62,000 nt of DNA, taken from Glandiceps talaboti. Its lineage: Eukaryota > Hemichordata > Enteropneusta > Spengelidae. The notes beneath the pieces were generated by a model. It was not told the DNA's origin and did no database searches. It saw nothing but the letters and a program-made list of their open reading frames with translations. Below, piece after piece: positions 46,826-59,496 of the stretch. Where the stretch lies: NCBI RefSeq assembly GCF_964340395.1, contig NC_135565.1, positions 15,369,709 to 15,431,708 of the forward strand. The letters are read 5' to 3'. Position numbers and translations under genes: made by a program. Position 1 is the stretch's first letter. Every line of letters begins with the position of its first letter.

Positions 46826-48916
46826 AGCTAATAATACATCGAAAGCCATTGAAATTCGTTGTAAAGCAATGTCACGTGTAAACCAAGATGGCTTTCAACA
46901 TTGGATCTTTCAGACGTCCGTTCATTGAGACATTGACCTGACAGCTACCGGCAGAAACACAATCTGACTAGTTTCTCTTATTCCAATGGGAACTATCTAA
47001 ACATTGATCGCAGAATTGACAATATGCTTTATATCGCTCGAATAGTGTAAACTGATACATTTCAACACATCATTTTTACCCTGTTCAAGCAACTATTTCC
47101 TATTACATGGAATTTGACGACTTCTTTTATAGAGATATTGGCACTGCCAGACTTTTGGCTGCGATATCTTGTTGCTCAAAGACTCTTGGGATGTCATTAC
47201 CAAAACGCTACCAGTTACTCTAAAAGCAAGTTGACACTTCCTTGAAAGCATACAATGCTAAAGAAAACGTGTTATCAATATAATCATGTTAGTAATTGCC
47301 CTGCAATATACAATATCCCCTATATTTCAATCCATGCACGTCTTCTTCTAGTCAAGGTACACACAGACATAGTGAGGGGTTTACTATACTCTTATTAGCT
47401 AAGGAAAGGATATAACAATTTAATTGGTAGTTACATGTACATTTGCCTTTTCCAGTTTGTTACATCATATAAGATTCAGTTGATTTTAAACAAAACACCA
47501 TCTTGCTTGAAAAAAAAATGTTACTAATATTGCGACATTTTGTCGTCTAGCTCAACACACATCACTAGCCGTCGTGACAACAATCTTATAAACTTTGGTT
47601 CAGTCATATAATTGCTTTTAAGCAACCGTTATCTTTGCAGATATGTTGTCAAATTGACAACGTTGGCTTGCCAGTGAATACAAATGTAACATTTGTACGA
47701 CATATGTTGTGGTGCCAAACGATAAGATGCAGCAATATAATGTTATTAGTAAGATTTGTGTCGAGACAGACGATAAAAGGTAGCAATGAAAGTAAGATTC
47801 TTGTCACGCCTAAGGGACGATTGCACAATGTCGCACAAGCTCAATAAATGAACTTTGTTCAGGGGAGTGTGAGTACTGAAATTCATTGTACCACTTCTAA
47901 CCAAATTTCGAAAATGTTCATGCCTTCAATGATAACATGTTCTATATTTACTACTGAGCTGTTGATAAGTTGACTCAAATTTACCCCTTATGTGATATAT
48001 ATGCAGTGCTGGGTTTCCGGTTAATGTTTTAATGTGTTTAACATTATGTTTTTACATTGCATCGATCGTAGTGGTGTGACCGCTATAATTTTGAGGACGG
48101 TTTACATCATATATAAACGTGTCGATGTCGTATTTGTGAACGTTCTTTTAGGGGTAGGTGGAGGGGCTTTTGTCCTGAACATTCGTTTATTGAGATCAAG
48201 TTTTTGCGACAATGTGCTAAATTGGCAAGATTTTTTGTCGAAATAGACGACGACTTAAGTGCCGACTCTCATTATTTTAGTATTCTTAACTCTCATTGAA
48301 GCATCCGCAAGCGTGCGATAATTATATTCTGTAAAATTGATAATGAGTAATTCCCATTAGTATACAGATATGATTAATACCTTCTTCAAGTATTCAATGT
48401 TGATGGTTGTCTAATGGAACTCTAACGATAAGCTTCTACGTTGTCTTCCAAGTCTCTATTACAAATCTACCCTTAGGCTAACTGTCTGGGCATAAACACA
48501 CGTGTCTAAATCAATCTAACATTAGATATAACGCACTACACAAAATAGATTTATAATACCCAACACAGGGAGCGCAAATGCCCATAGCTCGAATACAGAT
48601 GTCTCATGACGTAATACCACAAATGCTCCCAGTGTACATCCCACTCATTTATTTCAATATTAATGAACAATGCTTCATGCAAACAAGGATTAGGGGAATG
48701 TGAGTCTTTAAAGTCTTTGTAAAGATTTGAGTATAAGATATGTATATAAAAGAGGAACAGTCTTTACCTTTTAGAGTATGTCTCTTCATATATAATAGCA
48801 TTTAGATTTGTTCTTCTGTGTATTTTGTATGCATAATGTGTTTGATAAGTTAATATTGTAACCTGTTTCAGTCCACCATATCCTTCCTACTTGATATTGA
48901 TTTCTTCAAAATGCAG
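46826..48916. other. Non-coding, nothing recognised
   Basis: Searched in particular for the missing membrane exon of a CD225 protein upstream of 48917; none was seen. Confidence 0.5.
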
Positions 48917-49015
48917 ATGGATTGTCTGGCAGTGATGCGTGTCGCTCAAGATAATGGTGATGCGCGCCGTGCGGCTGGCGCCAGATATTATTTCCGTTCA
49001 TTGAACCTTAAAAGG
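48917..49015 (+). CDS. Possible CD225/dispanin (IFITM-like) internal exon
   Basis: Seen: 33 open codons between an acceptor-like end (cttcaaaatgcag, ending at 48916) and a donor (gtaaag from 49016). Base composition is clearly richer in G+C than the flanks. The peptide contains VAQDNGDARRAAGARYY and then FRSLNLKR. Known: the CD225 intracellular loop of IFITM/dispanin proteins has G-D, an Ala four residues after the Asp, and L-N ten residues further on; the same spacing is seen here (G14-D15, A19, L29-N30). Those proteins are small two-pass membrane proteins. The flanking membrane-segment exons were not found, so a single matching loop is weak evidence. It could instead be an unrelated exon or a chance ORF. 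Confidence 0.3.
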
Positions 49016-49976
49016 GTAAAGTTTACTATATCAATATGTCATCTCAGTTCATGGGCTATTATTGTTACACCTAAGGCCACTCTACTGGTTTCAGATTACA
49101 CATACAATGAATGAAATTGAGTGTATTCTGATAACAATCTTTCAGCACCCATCTTTCAGCACAGTAATCGCAGTTGGCTATTTATAAAGCATGACGCTGT
49201 GGTTGGGTCAAAGGTCAATAGAAAATATGAAAGCTGGCCAATTTGGTAACGTGTATCAATATTTCACTAAAATTCAGTGAACGCAATCATCGTCAAGTTT
49301 TGCACTATCTGAACATCAAGTATGAACAGAAAAGAGCTCGATGTTATGCTATGAATTTGTCTGAGTTCATGCTATCACATCGACCCTGTTAGATTAATAA
49401 GTTTATAAGAGTTCATGCTATCACAATCAACCCTGGCAGATTAATAAGATTATTTTCGGATCAAGGTTACATTACGCAATAACCCAACTTGTCAGTACAA
49501 AGATTATTGTGTTTCATTGGTTATTCCTATAATCAATATTCTAGTTACATTGCGATTTTGACGACAGCAATATCAACCCAAAAGACTTAGATATATATAT
49601 AAGTTAACATTAGTATTACGAAACAAGGGGATATCAAACATTTTTTATCCATTATTGGCGTCCATTACTTTTCAGGATATTATCAATTTCGTTCGTTTCA
49701 GCATACGAACGGATTTGCATTTTTTTACATGTATAGTATTCGCTGCAACAATTTCCTTTTTGAATCATAGCACCTTATCACTCAATTATTGAAATATTTG
49801 CATACGTTAACACATACAGGAAGTCGGAATTTCTTCAGAAAAGAAAGAAATGTGCTTAATGTGTTATGAATAGGGAATTACTCTTATCATGGATAAACAT
49901 CTGATAATTACTGTACACCATATTATGATATTTCTAATTTGATACAAAATTGTAAATAGCTTCAAATGCATCGATT
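49016..49976. other. Non-coding
   Basis: No second CD225 exon could be read; one 46-bp duplication is listed separately. Confidence 0.5.
49363..49454 (+). repeat. 46-bp tandem duplication
   Basis: gagttcatgctatcaca then agattaataag recurs from 49409. Confidence 0.85.
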
Positions 49977-50030
49977 TAACACACGCACACACACACATAC
50001 ATACATACATACATACATACATACATACAT

Positions 50031-50070
<40 letters not shown>

Positions 50071-50097
50071 ACATACATACATACATACATACATACA

Positions 50098-50129
<32 letters not shown>

Positions 50130-50175
50130 CACACATACCGTCACACGCATACACGCACACGTACATACAAATGCA
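49977..50175. repeat. (CATA)n/(CA)n array
   Basis: Two long CATA blocks separated by (CA)n at about 50046-50070 and flanked by short CA/CG runs. Confidence 0.97.
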
Positions 50176-50339
50176 CACCCATATATGCAATGCGCACTAC
50201 ATTCTGTTGATTATCATACGTTTGTCACAAGTTGATGTGTTATGGGTCAGTCATACCAAAAACGTTAATAAATACTGTATTGTGAGGAATTTGGCGAAAG
50301 ACTGAAGTTACGAATATATATCCCTGATCAGTTCACGTC

Positions 50340-50520
50340 GTGAGTATCTGTATATCTATATACATTTACCTGTATGAGTATGCATATGTGTGCATGGGGG
50401 TGTCAGTGGGTGTATGTGTATATTGGGGCCTCGTTGAATATGTGTGTATGCGGAGGTGTCGGTAGGTATATATGTGTATGCGGGTGACGGTGGGTATGTA
50501 CGTGTATATTGATCAATACT
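50340..50520 (+). repeat. G-rich degenerate minisatellite
   Basis: Repeated gtgtatgcgggtg and cagtgggtatgt type units (three or four), rich in TG steps. Confidence 0.6.
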
Positions 50521-51238
50521 AAACGTTTAATATCCCAACCCGAGAATGTTAACTTGTCCTTTAAAGACTACTTTGATTTTAGAATTAATAAGAACGATAA
50601 AATGGAGAACGTTGATATAAATATTTTAAATATTTACTGACGATCAGCTTTGTATGATTACGATTCGAACAAATTGTTGTCTATCTTTTATCTTAGTCTT
50701 TGAATTATAATAATTACGATTCATACTAAGACAATATTGCCACATTGTTTGAATAACATATGGTAGTGAACAATGTCACCTTGTAGAATAGGAATATCGT
50801 ATGAGCGAATTACATGTTTTGTAGAAGCAACCAAACAGAAATTAGAGCACAGACGCACCAGAGTTGCCTGCCGGGTCGTCTACTTACAGATCTAGTTTAC
50901 GAATGGAAATATATCGGTTGAATGACAATACCTGGTTCAAGTTATTAATTCCCTGGGGGCGTGCGTACTTCTGCTGACAGCAGCTGCTTACTATTAAAAA
51001 AACCTCCTAGGGTTCCGCTGACAAAATACTGAGGTTTGAAATGTAACCCAGTGTGTTTGTTTTAGTGAACGATGAATGAAGTAGTTGCGAAAGACAGTGT
51101 TGATTAAAATGAAATAGTTTAAGAAAGTAATGCCTCATGTAATTCGGTTATTGAATAGTTATTCAAAGATGAAAACCCGCATAAAACATAAACTTAATTC
51201 TGACTCCACACTCTGGGTGACTATCTAGTCATTCTATA

Positions 51239-51345
51239 TGTTGTTGCTGTTGTTGTTGTTGCTGTTGTTGTTGTTGCTATTGTCGTTATTGCTGCTGCTG
51301 CTGTTAACGTTTTTGTTGTTGTTGTTGACTGTTGTTGACTGCACA
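51239..51345. repeat. (TTG)n/(CTG)n trinucleotide region
   Basis: Interrupted ttgttgctg repeats with a CTG5-like core near 51290-51303. Confidence 0.92.
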
Positions 51346-51469
51346 GAATAAATTCAACTTACAGTCTCAAAGAGGGTTTCTCTTTCATTAGTCTTTTTTA
51401 AAGTCCAAAGATACTTAGGCAAGGCAATTTACACAGAGATAGAAGTACATTTTCACCATTTTACCTTTT

Positions 51470-51556
51470 TGAATATAAAACAGTGTTTAGAGTCGGCCGG
51501 TTAAACTTAGTTCATAGGGTATCGGAAACATAACTTTTTTTTTATTTGGCCTTATG
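51470..51556 (-). mobile_element. MITE family B, one end
   Basis: Fragment gtttagagtcggccgg then gggtatcggaaacataac and tttatttggcc, matching the termini at 58.9 and 59.5 kb. Only about 85 bp are recognisable. Confidence 0.6.
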
Positions 51557-52779
51557 ATATAGAACATAGAACCGTCATGTACGTAAAAACGAACAAATGA
51601 CATTCACAGTTCAATAACACAATTCCAAAGTCACATTTTTTTTGTGTTTAGATAGATATATATCCATAGAAGATACAATGAATGCAATGTTTACATATTA
51701 TATGCTATATTTTGATTTCACTGTATAATGGTGAGTGAGATTACATATCGCAACTTAATTCTTTATTAAACCCTCATCAATATTCATTAAAATTATTTAT
51801 TAATTTCTCCATCTCTCCGGAAAGAGTTAAAAAAGTATAACCAGAAGTAAATGAGTACAAAACGAGTTGATTAACAAGATGCAATATCTTTTGAGGCAAA
51901 CACTAAGGGGGTTCAAATGAATAGAGAAAGCTTAACAAAATGATCCACGCTATCTTTCTGTCCTACCTTCAGAAACGTATTTCCCAAGAGAATCATTTCA
52001 ATGATACCAATATAACCGGAAACAATCTCGTAGTCATGGAAACCTTTTGCAGTGACGCCCGTTGGGTTTATGAAGGATGTCATTGAATGTTATTTTGTCG
52101 ATTATCAGAACACCAGCGTGGATGAATTAAACGTAAATTTTGAAAGCCAATTTCAAACATGGGACATTTAATTTATTCTTTGAATTATCTTGGACTGAAG
52201 CTCCGTTCAACCAAGTGACGTGTTTGAACTTTTACATATGCAGTATGCCTTTTTTTAACTTCAAGATGACACACTTTGCTTGTTTGGTACACTTTTATAA
52301 GCCTTAGTGAGTAATTGTTGACTCAGACATTAAAAACATGAATTCGTGATCCTTAAGACCGAGTTGAAAATGTCATTACAGTTTAAGGTTGCACTTTTGT
52401 GTATGTTGCTTTCCGTACACTGTATCATTAATGCATATATTTGTAGACATTGCTTATTCAAATCATTATAAAAGTAATACATATAATTATGAATGTTGCC
52501 GTGTGTTCATTATAAAAGTACTATATGTATATGTATGTATGTTACCGTGTCCTCATCATAAAAAATGCATATATCTACAAGTATGTGTTTTGCGGCATGC
52601 GTGTGTTCATTATAGTTATACATATATCTCTTCGCTCTATAAATAGTGTATATGTATTTAGAGGAGAAATAGAAGGAGACGAAATAATTGATTGGTAAAT
52701 CCAATTAGTTATAAATTCAAGGTTAATTCTATAATCTTACTTCATACAACATTTCGCGTGTGTTTATGCATCATATACG

Positions 52780-52875
52780 ACTGTATTTGTTTGTTTGTTT
52801 GTTTGTTTGTTTGTTTGTTTGTTTGTGTGTGTTTGTTTGTTTGTTTGTTTCTGTGTATGTGTGTGTATGTACCTA
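52780..52875. repeat. (TTTG)n microsatellite
   Basis: About 18 TTTG units with short tgtg interruptions. Accounts for the Phe/Val/Cys/Leu ORFs. Confidence 0.95.
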
Positions 52876-52977
52876 CAAGTATCTTGCCTTCGTATCCTTT
52901 GTAAAACAATATTCATTCGAAATGTCAGGATTGTACTTATTGATCAGGACTGTTTTATTCATTACTTTTGTACCCCT

Positions 52978-52995
52978 ATGTATGTACAATGTATG

Positions 52996-53026
<31 letters not shown>

Positions 53027-53095
53027 GTGTATGTATGTATGTATGTATGTATGTATGTATGTATGTATTTGTGTTCATGTGTGTGTGTGTGCATG
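52978..53095. repeat. (TATG)n/(TG)n array
   Basis: Two TATG blocks split by tgtg, ending in (TG)n. Confidence 0.95.
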
Positions 53096-53499
53096 CAGTT
53101 CGCTGTATAGTTATCTAAACACGAAATTTAATAGTCTAAGACAAAGATCGTTACAACGTAATTGAAGGACATGAACTGGAGTGTTGGCAAATCTAAGTAA
53201 TCATAAAATCAAGATGAATTCTATAGCCTACCTCACTATCATGAATACTATGTAAATGTGATTAACTTAGGATTGGGAATATCATTGATACACGTAATAT
53301 AATTGAAGATTTTGATTGGATTGATATCCTATAACTCATGAATTGTACTTTTAACAATTTAAATCCCGGACGCAACGGTAAGAAGTATACAAACTATCAG
53401 ATGTTGTAAATGTGATTAAAGGAAAAAAAAACATTTAACTTGGTTGATGGATAATTGATGATCGTATATGCTTAGTGCTTTTTCCCTAAGGTTAGGTAT
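53096..53499. other. Non-coding, nothing recognised
   Basis: AT-rich unique sequence before the LINE fragment. Confidence 0.5.
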
Positions 53500-53870
53500 T
53501 ACAGAGGCGAGAAATCTAGTAATTTCGTATAGATTTTCATCCCTTATACTTTGTCCTATTCTGCCACTAAGAAGCTTGACGAACGTTCCTTTTCTTACAC
53601 TGCTTCTTCAATTTGGAACAGTCTTCTCTACAATGTTCGTCATTCGCATTCATTTCTAAGTTTTCGTTCCGCTCTGCTGGCCATAAAACTTACCTATTTC
53701 AATCTTAACTCCCATTCATTTACTTACTGCGCTCTGCATCTTTCCATGTTTCAAATTGGTTTTCAGTATACTTTTATTTTTTAAGTAGTTCGTTGTCAGT
53801 GCCTCGAGCTCTTTGGAGCATAGGCGCATGATAAATACTCTATCTTTGGCTCGTTAGTACCCTAGTAAGA
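53500..53870 (+). mobile_element. 3' fragment of a second non-LTR retrotransposon
   Basis: The frame at about 53551-53784 reads TKKLDERSFSYTA, SSIWNSLLYNVRH, SFLSFRSALLA, the typical C-terminus that follows reverse transcriptase in jockey/CR1-type LINEs. It is followed at 53795-53845 by a tail with tgcctcgagctctttggagc and cgcatgataaata, similar in layout to hairpin-forming LINE/SINE 3' ends. No RT core lies upstream, so it is 5'-truncated. Confidence 0.7.
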
Positions 53871-54270
53871 ATATAAATAGGGGACTCATATAGATTTTAT
53901 ATCCTTGAATTCTGAGTAACCACGGTGGTGAAAGTCATTATTTTGCTTTAGTCGTGGAAACAAGAAATACATAGACATAAATAAATCAAATTAAATCAAA
54001 TTGATTTTTTCTGCTTGGTCTTTCGACTTAAAAATAATTTACCTGACTGCAGGTTGTGAATCCGTATTTGAAAATATGCTTTATTAAGTTTATGCTATAC
54101 ACCTATAAAATTGAATATCCTGACAGTTCACATTTCATGGTCAGCCAGGGTTTATCATTTCAGCCTTATATGAATCTTACGACTAATAACGTACGACAAG
54201 AAAATGAGGACATGCCAAAGTGGATAAGAATATATCTTGGTATGACGTACAAAAGATCATCAGGTCACCT
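53871..54270. other. Non-coding, nothing recognised
   Basis: The 75-codon frame at 54056 has no recognised domain. Confidence 0.45.
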
Positions 54271-54895
54271 GGATATTACATGAACTATGATGTAAAACAC
54301 GTCACTGGGAAAGTATCGTGTCGCAAGGTTATTACATGATCTATGACGTCCAACACATAATTGGGAAAGTGTCGTTTCGCAAGGTTATTACACGATCTAT
54401 GACGTAAGACACGTCATTCCTGAAAGTATTGTATCACGAGTTTATCACATGATCTAAATCCATCACTCATCCTTAGTTAAGCATCGTTTTACAGGGATAA
54501 TAATTACACGAGCTATGAAGTACAACACATTATGTAAGATCCCATCACATAGTTATCACACGATCTGTGACATGTTACAACACATCATTTCACTTATAAA
54601 GTTATTACATGATCTATGACGTATAACACATCATTATGTAAGATCCCATCACAATGTTATCACACGATCTGTGACATGTCACAACACATCATTTCAGTTA
54701 TAAGGTTATTACATGATCTATGACGTATAACACATCATTATGTAAGATCCCATCACAATTTTATCACACGATCTGTGACATGTTACAATACATCATTTCA
54801 GTCATAAGGTTATCACATGATCTATGACGTATAACACATCATTAACATACGCATCATGTCACAAGGTTATTTCGTGATGTATGACGTACAACACT
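54271..54895. repeat. Tandem satellite, about 52-bp units in a 104-bp higher-order period
   Basis: Units of the type gttattacatgatctatgac then gtataacacatcat alternate with gttatcacacgatctgtgac then atgttacaacacatcat. The marker tatgtaagatcccatcac recurs at 54531, 54635 and 54739, exactly 104 bp apart. Outer units are more diverged and lack the alternation. Partial units reappear at 55206-55220 and 55603-55650 around a MITE. Confidence 0.88.
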
Positions 54896-55219
54896 GCATT
54901 AAAGTGGTTATATATTTATGAGAAATCTGTATTAATTTTTGAAGATTTTCAGTCATAGAATAATGTTACCATTGTTTCCTACTTTAGAGCAATTTCACGC
55001 TAGTAACTCAATACATTGCGAAAAACTATGTAAACTGTCTATTGCTGTACCTACAAAATTTTAACTTTTTTATTTATTCGTATTTTTTTGCAATTATTAA
55101 GTTACCAACAGGGACTTGCTTATGTTCTTTTACACTGCATTTACACATAGAAAAACACATTTCTTTTATCAAAGAAATGTTTTTAAAAATCCCAAATAAG
55201 TACGAATTACGTCACAAGG

Positions 55220-55597
55220 TTAGGCCTTTAAAAAAATATTATTTGGTTCCGGTTATCCGTCCCCACCTAGTTTTTCACTGCTGACCCTAAACTGTTTTTA
55301 CGTATTCGAGAAAAAAAAATGATAAAAATTGTGTGAAGTCTCATGAGAACTAGTGGATGCGGAAACTGACTTCAACTTAAAATGACAATATAAAACTGTT
55401 CTTCCAATCTGTAATGGCTGTACATCTGATAGAAAGAAATAAAAAACACAAAGACCGTTTTGAAAACAATGGAAAACCTGAACTTGACACTCACACACGA
55501 AAAAAAATCTATAATAACATTATAAAATAAAAAAAATCTATCTACCCCACCCTATTCTAAAATTGAATGTAACCAGAACCACAAAATTGTTTTTATC
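55220..55597 (+). mobile_element. MITE family A, copy 5, inserted in satellite-like repeat
   Basis: Left end ttaggcctttaaaaa then atttggttccggttatcc; right end gaatgtaaccagaaccac then aaaattgttttta. The sequence on its left (acgtcacaagg) and right (attacacgatctat) are pieces of the tandem repeat found at 54.3-54.9 kb, so the element sits inside a repeat unit. Confidence 0.82.
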
Positions 55598-55650
55598 AAG
55601 CATTATTACACGATCTATAGCGTACAGCACATCCTTAAATAAGCAGTGTC

Positions 55651-58600
55651 ATAAGCCAATCACATCTATATAACATATATCGAGACATATGCTGGTACTA
55701 TCATACCATGCCCTTTGCTTGGTTGTTTAATAGAATCTGTCACCAAGGTAACAAAAGATACTGAAATTAAGTTGCTGCTACAACGACCCTGATTTCTAAC
55801 CATTAGCCTGGATTTACTGAAACCATAATTACACGCGAAGTATTGGCAGCTTAAGTCCAACGACAAATCTTATAATTAAAAATCAAGTTCACTTGGTTCG
55901 CCAGTGTTTGGTAAGATAAAAATCCTTGTATAATTATAGTATATTCAGAAAATATGTCAGTATATATTGATATAAGAGATCATGTCTAAATCCATTTATA
56001 CTGGAGTCTCTTGATGTCAGGATTTTGAAATCGTTATTTGAGGAACCAGCTGTATGTACTTTTGGATTATTATCTGTCCATTCATCTTCAATAAATTGGT
56101 GTGCTATTCATTATTCTGTATTGATCTCAAATATTGACTACAGCTCAGCTTCTACTTTACTTGTATGGACATGCCGACACTCTTTGAAATACTAATATAC
56201 AACTGAAACGAAATGTGCGTGTTGATGACTCATAATAGAATATTGGAGAGACTCTCGTAGAAGCTTAGAATGTATAGTTGGTTCTCTAGTTTTCAAAGGC
56301 GGGGGGGGGGGTTGAATTACAGCCATGCCTTTCACAAATTTCTAATTGAAAAGTCTGATATGACAGCGGGGAGGTAACACAGGCCCGATTTAAAACTATC
56401 GTCGTAAGCTGTTAATAACAGCTGAACAGACGTTGATGTATTAAACTCGCAGTAGGGTGACGTCTCTGATGGCAAGTTTTTTTTCCTCTGGCTGAACATT
56501 CAATCTCATTCAGTGCGTTTACACTGACATGGTTACAAGGTGATTCACACCAGCACGGCACCATTATCACCTATATTTGTAATCTACCACATTGAACAAC
56601 AGTAATGTGTGTTATAGCCTATTAGTATGTAAGTCAGTTGATCTATCGAGCTGAAGAACGTGTTCGGTCAATTGTCATTTGAGTGTGTGTCTATCTTAGG
56701 CGATAGCTTTTTTTCCGTAGTAAACAAATACATGTGATCGGTAATGAATATTTGGCGATTAATTAACCGACAGACAAAACAGAGCAAAGGTTCTATCGCA
56801 TATATGTACAGTTGGGGAGGGGTATTCTATGAAGACTTGTTCCATCACTTACACACAGGTGTGAGAGATAAATTAAAAACCGTAATCCCTACTACAGTGG
56901 GAATAATACAAGTTACACTTTATATTAACTGATGGTTTAAGTATAGAGATACAAATAAATAGCATTTTCTTCATTTGTAGCGATTCGGTGTTTGAGGACA
57001 CAGTAATCAAGACACACCTTAAATACAAGATAATGTCTTCAATTCTAATGTTTGTCGTTGAAACTTTATTGAAAACAAGCTATCTCCCGGCAAAGTAGTG
57101 ATTATGTGGTTATTTCAAAAAGACGCTGTCAGTTAACAGTATTAGTTTATTCATCGACAGTTCTGAAACGCACTCCATATTCAAGTACCACACCCTGCTA
57201 TCTTTGTGCCAAGATTAATTTTCAAGTAAACATGGTCATTGATTACGCCAATTTGAATGGAACTTTGTAGATCCGGATTTGCAATTTGCGCACGGCGATT
57301 AAATTGTATTTCTAAGATGAACATGCAGTTGAATTGTATAATACAATGTAAATATAAGCCAGTCATCATCACAAAGCCATGGTATTAATAGAAGATGCAA
57401 CTCGGCCTGAACGGGCATAATTGGATAGACCCCCTACATGCGTAGAGTCTATGGTTGTATTTCTATCAGGGCAATGAAATTCGTGATCTATTCGTATATT
57501 ATTTTAAATACCTATGTTGAACTTGTTCTCTAAGTGGTTCTAATACTCTGCTATAACAGGATGCATATCAGTATTTCGTCAACATGAACGAATAGACAAA
57601 TCAAAAACACGCCGTATATGGTACACATAGACATCATTTCAGGCATAGTCATATTCTGTTCGAGTTTCTTTCTTCCAACAAGTTGTAATCAAGCCTTCGT
57701 GTTCGGCTCCTTGTATAGGTGGTTACTATGACAATAAAAAAATATTACCATGACAACTAGCTAATGTAATACAAGTAACACAAAACATTGAACACGAAAA
57801 TGACCTAGATTGATATCCGAACATACTCAAAACTGTTTGTAAATGTTCCACATGATTCCCTACGATGGAATCATTTCTGAATTGCACAGTTTGAACAGGA
57901 GGATGTTGTATAGGCGATTATATAGTAATTGCCCAAATCCTCCGCTGAGTGACTATAGTATTCAATATTTACTTTACCGGATATAATACCAGCTAAGGAT
58001 TTATACACACATTCCCCATGCCCTTAAATAGATATCAATTTCCTTTCACAACAACTTCCAATTTATTGCTCAACATTGATATGAAATTGAATTCTTGATT
58101 GACTGGCAAAAAAAACGACGATTCTTTGAATTTCCCAATAATCATGTCTTCCCGCGGTCATCTGATGACATGAAAAAGGGGCAGCGTCAAATAATATTTC
58201 ATATAGGTAATCGTAAATACATGTTTCATCTTTTTGAAGGTATAGGTAGTGACACGGATTAGGTTAAACTAAAATAAATGTTTCCAAGTTTTTGTTGATG
58301 GAAATTGTTTCAACTCATAGACGAGATACTCATTGGTCACAATACTTCTGTGATAGTTCGATGAGGTGTAAAAGAAGTAAATGTAGACAATACAGGCCAT
58401 TCCAGACTGCAAATAGGAAATCGAATACAGCGCCCTCGCTCAAATTGAGGATATCGTCATCTCACAGTACCACTTCTTAAGAGCTTTGTTCCTTAGTATC
58501 ATGTAGAAGAGTAAATCGGGGATGCGTTTGGTATTGTTCAGACATCAAGGAAAGCAGCAGTGCTCTATGATTATCCAATTGCAAGTAACCTATACCATGT

Positions 58601-58799
58601 ATACCCCCAAGGTACACCCAGACAGAAAGTAGAGCGCCACCATGGCAAATTTTGGAAAAGCCTATTATACGAACACAATACACAGACTGTATTATATAAA
58701 TTCAACTTTTTTTTTGAAAGACTCGATTTCTTTGGAATGCGATTTTATAAAAAAGAATTGAACAAATGATACTTTAGCAAAAACATTTGCATGGAAATG
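55651..58799. other. Non-coding, nothing recognised
   Basis: Long unique stretch with only short frames (for example 56744, 58292) lacking domains, and a G11 run at 56301. Confidence 0.55.
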
Positions 58800-58916
58800 G
58801 AACTAAATACTCACCCTTTTAACTTTTTTTAATGTAAAAAGAACATGTTTAGGGTCGGCGGCTTAAACTAGGGTTGGTCTAGTTATCGGAAACGCATTTT
58901 TTTTATTTGGCCTAAC
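58800..58916 (-). mobile_element. MITE family B, one end
   Basis: Terminal fragment aacatgtttagggtcggcgg then gttatcggaaacgc and tttatttggcc, the reverse complement of the left end of the copy at 59497. The rest of the element is missing or unrecognisable. Confidence 0.6.
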
Positions 58917-59496
58917 CAAACTAATTTGCCTTAACACTGTAAAACCACAGACATATCACAGTTGTCCGAAATATATAGTCAGGGAGCTATGGAAAGTGTT
59001 AATCATGTGTCTGACATCAAAACGTTTGGTGGTATTTTTTAATAGAATAGTTCTTGTAACCTTGTAATAACATTCCGTACTTGCAGCAGCCTAATATGAA
59101 ATACTTTGCCATCGATAGTTTGTCAATAGTATCCTACATGAGAAGGATATTATATAGGTATTGACCTGGAGGTTAGTCCATGTTTGAGATGTATTCCGTG
59201 AGATTTCAAGGACAGCGCCATCATCAACCATGTTATAATATTCTTTCTATAGCTCATGGCCTGTATCCTTATTTGTATGAATTGGTTTGGGGTAAATCTG
59301 AATGAAAGAGCTAATTTAGTTAGGCTGGTTGTGGTTGAATTACACATGTTCATATGTTTGAGTGTTTCAAAGAATCTCGTCACATTGGTACGTATTTTGT
59401 GTTTTCATTGAAGACACACACGTAATCAAAGGCCCTCAATTGTGGGTTATGACGTTACTAATAGCTACTAAACACAACATTCACAAATCATTCAAT
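58917..59496. other. Non-coding between two family B ends
   Basis: Unique sequence; the two flanking MITE termini face each other. Confidence 0.5.

Larger units (their letters stand above)
50521..52779. other. Non-coding apart from listed repeats
   Basis: Unique AT-rich DNA with a TTG repeat and a family B MITE end. Confidence 0.55.
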
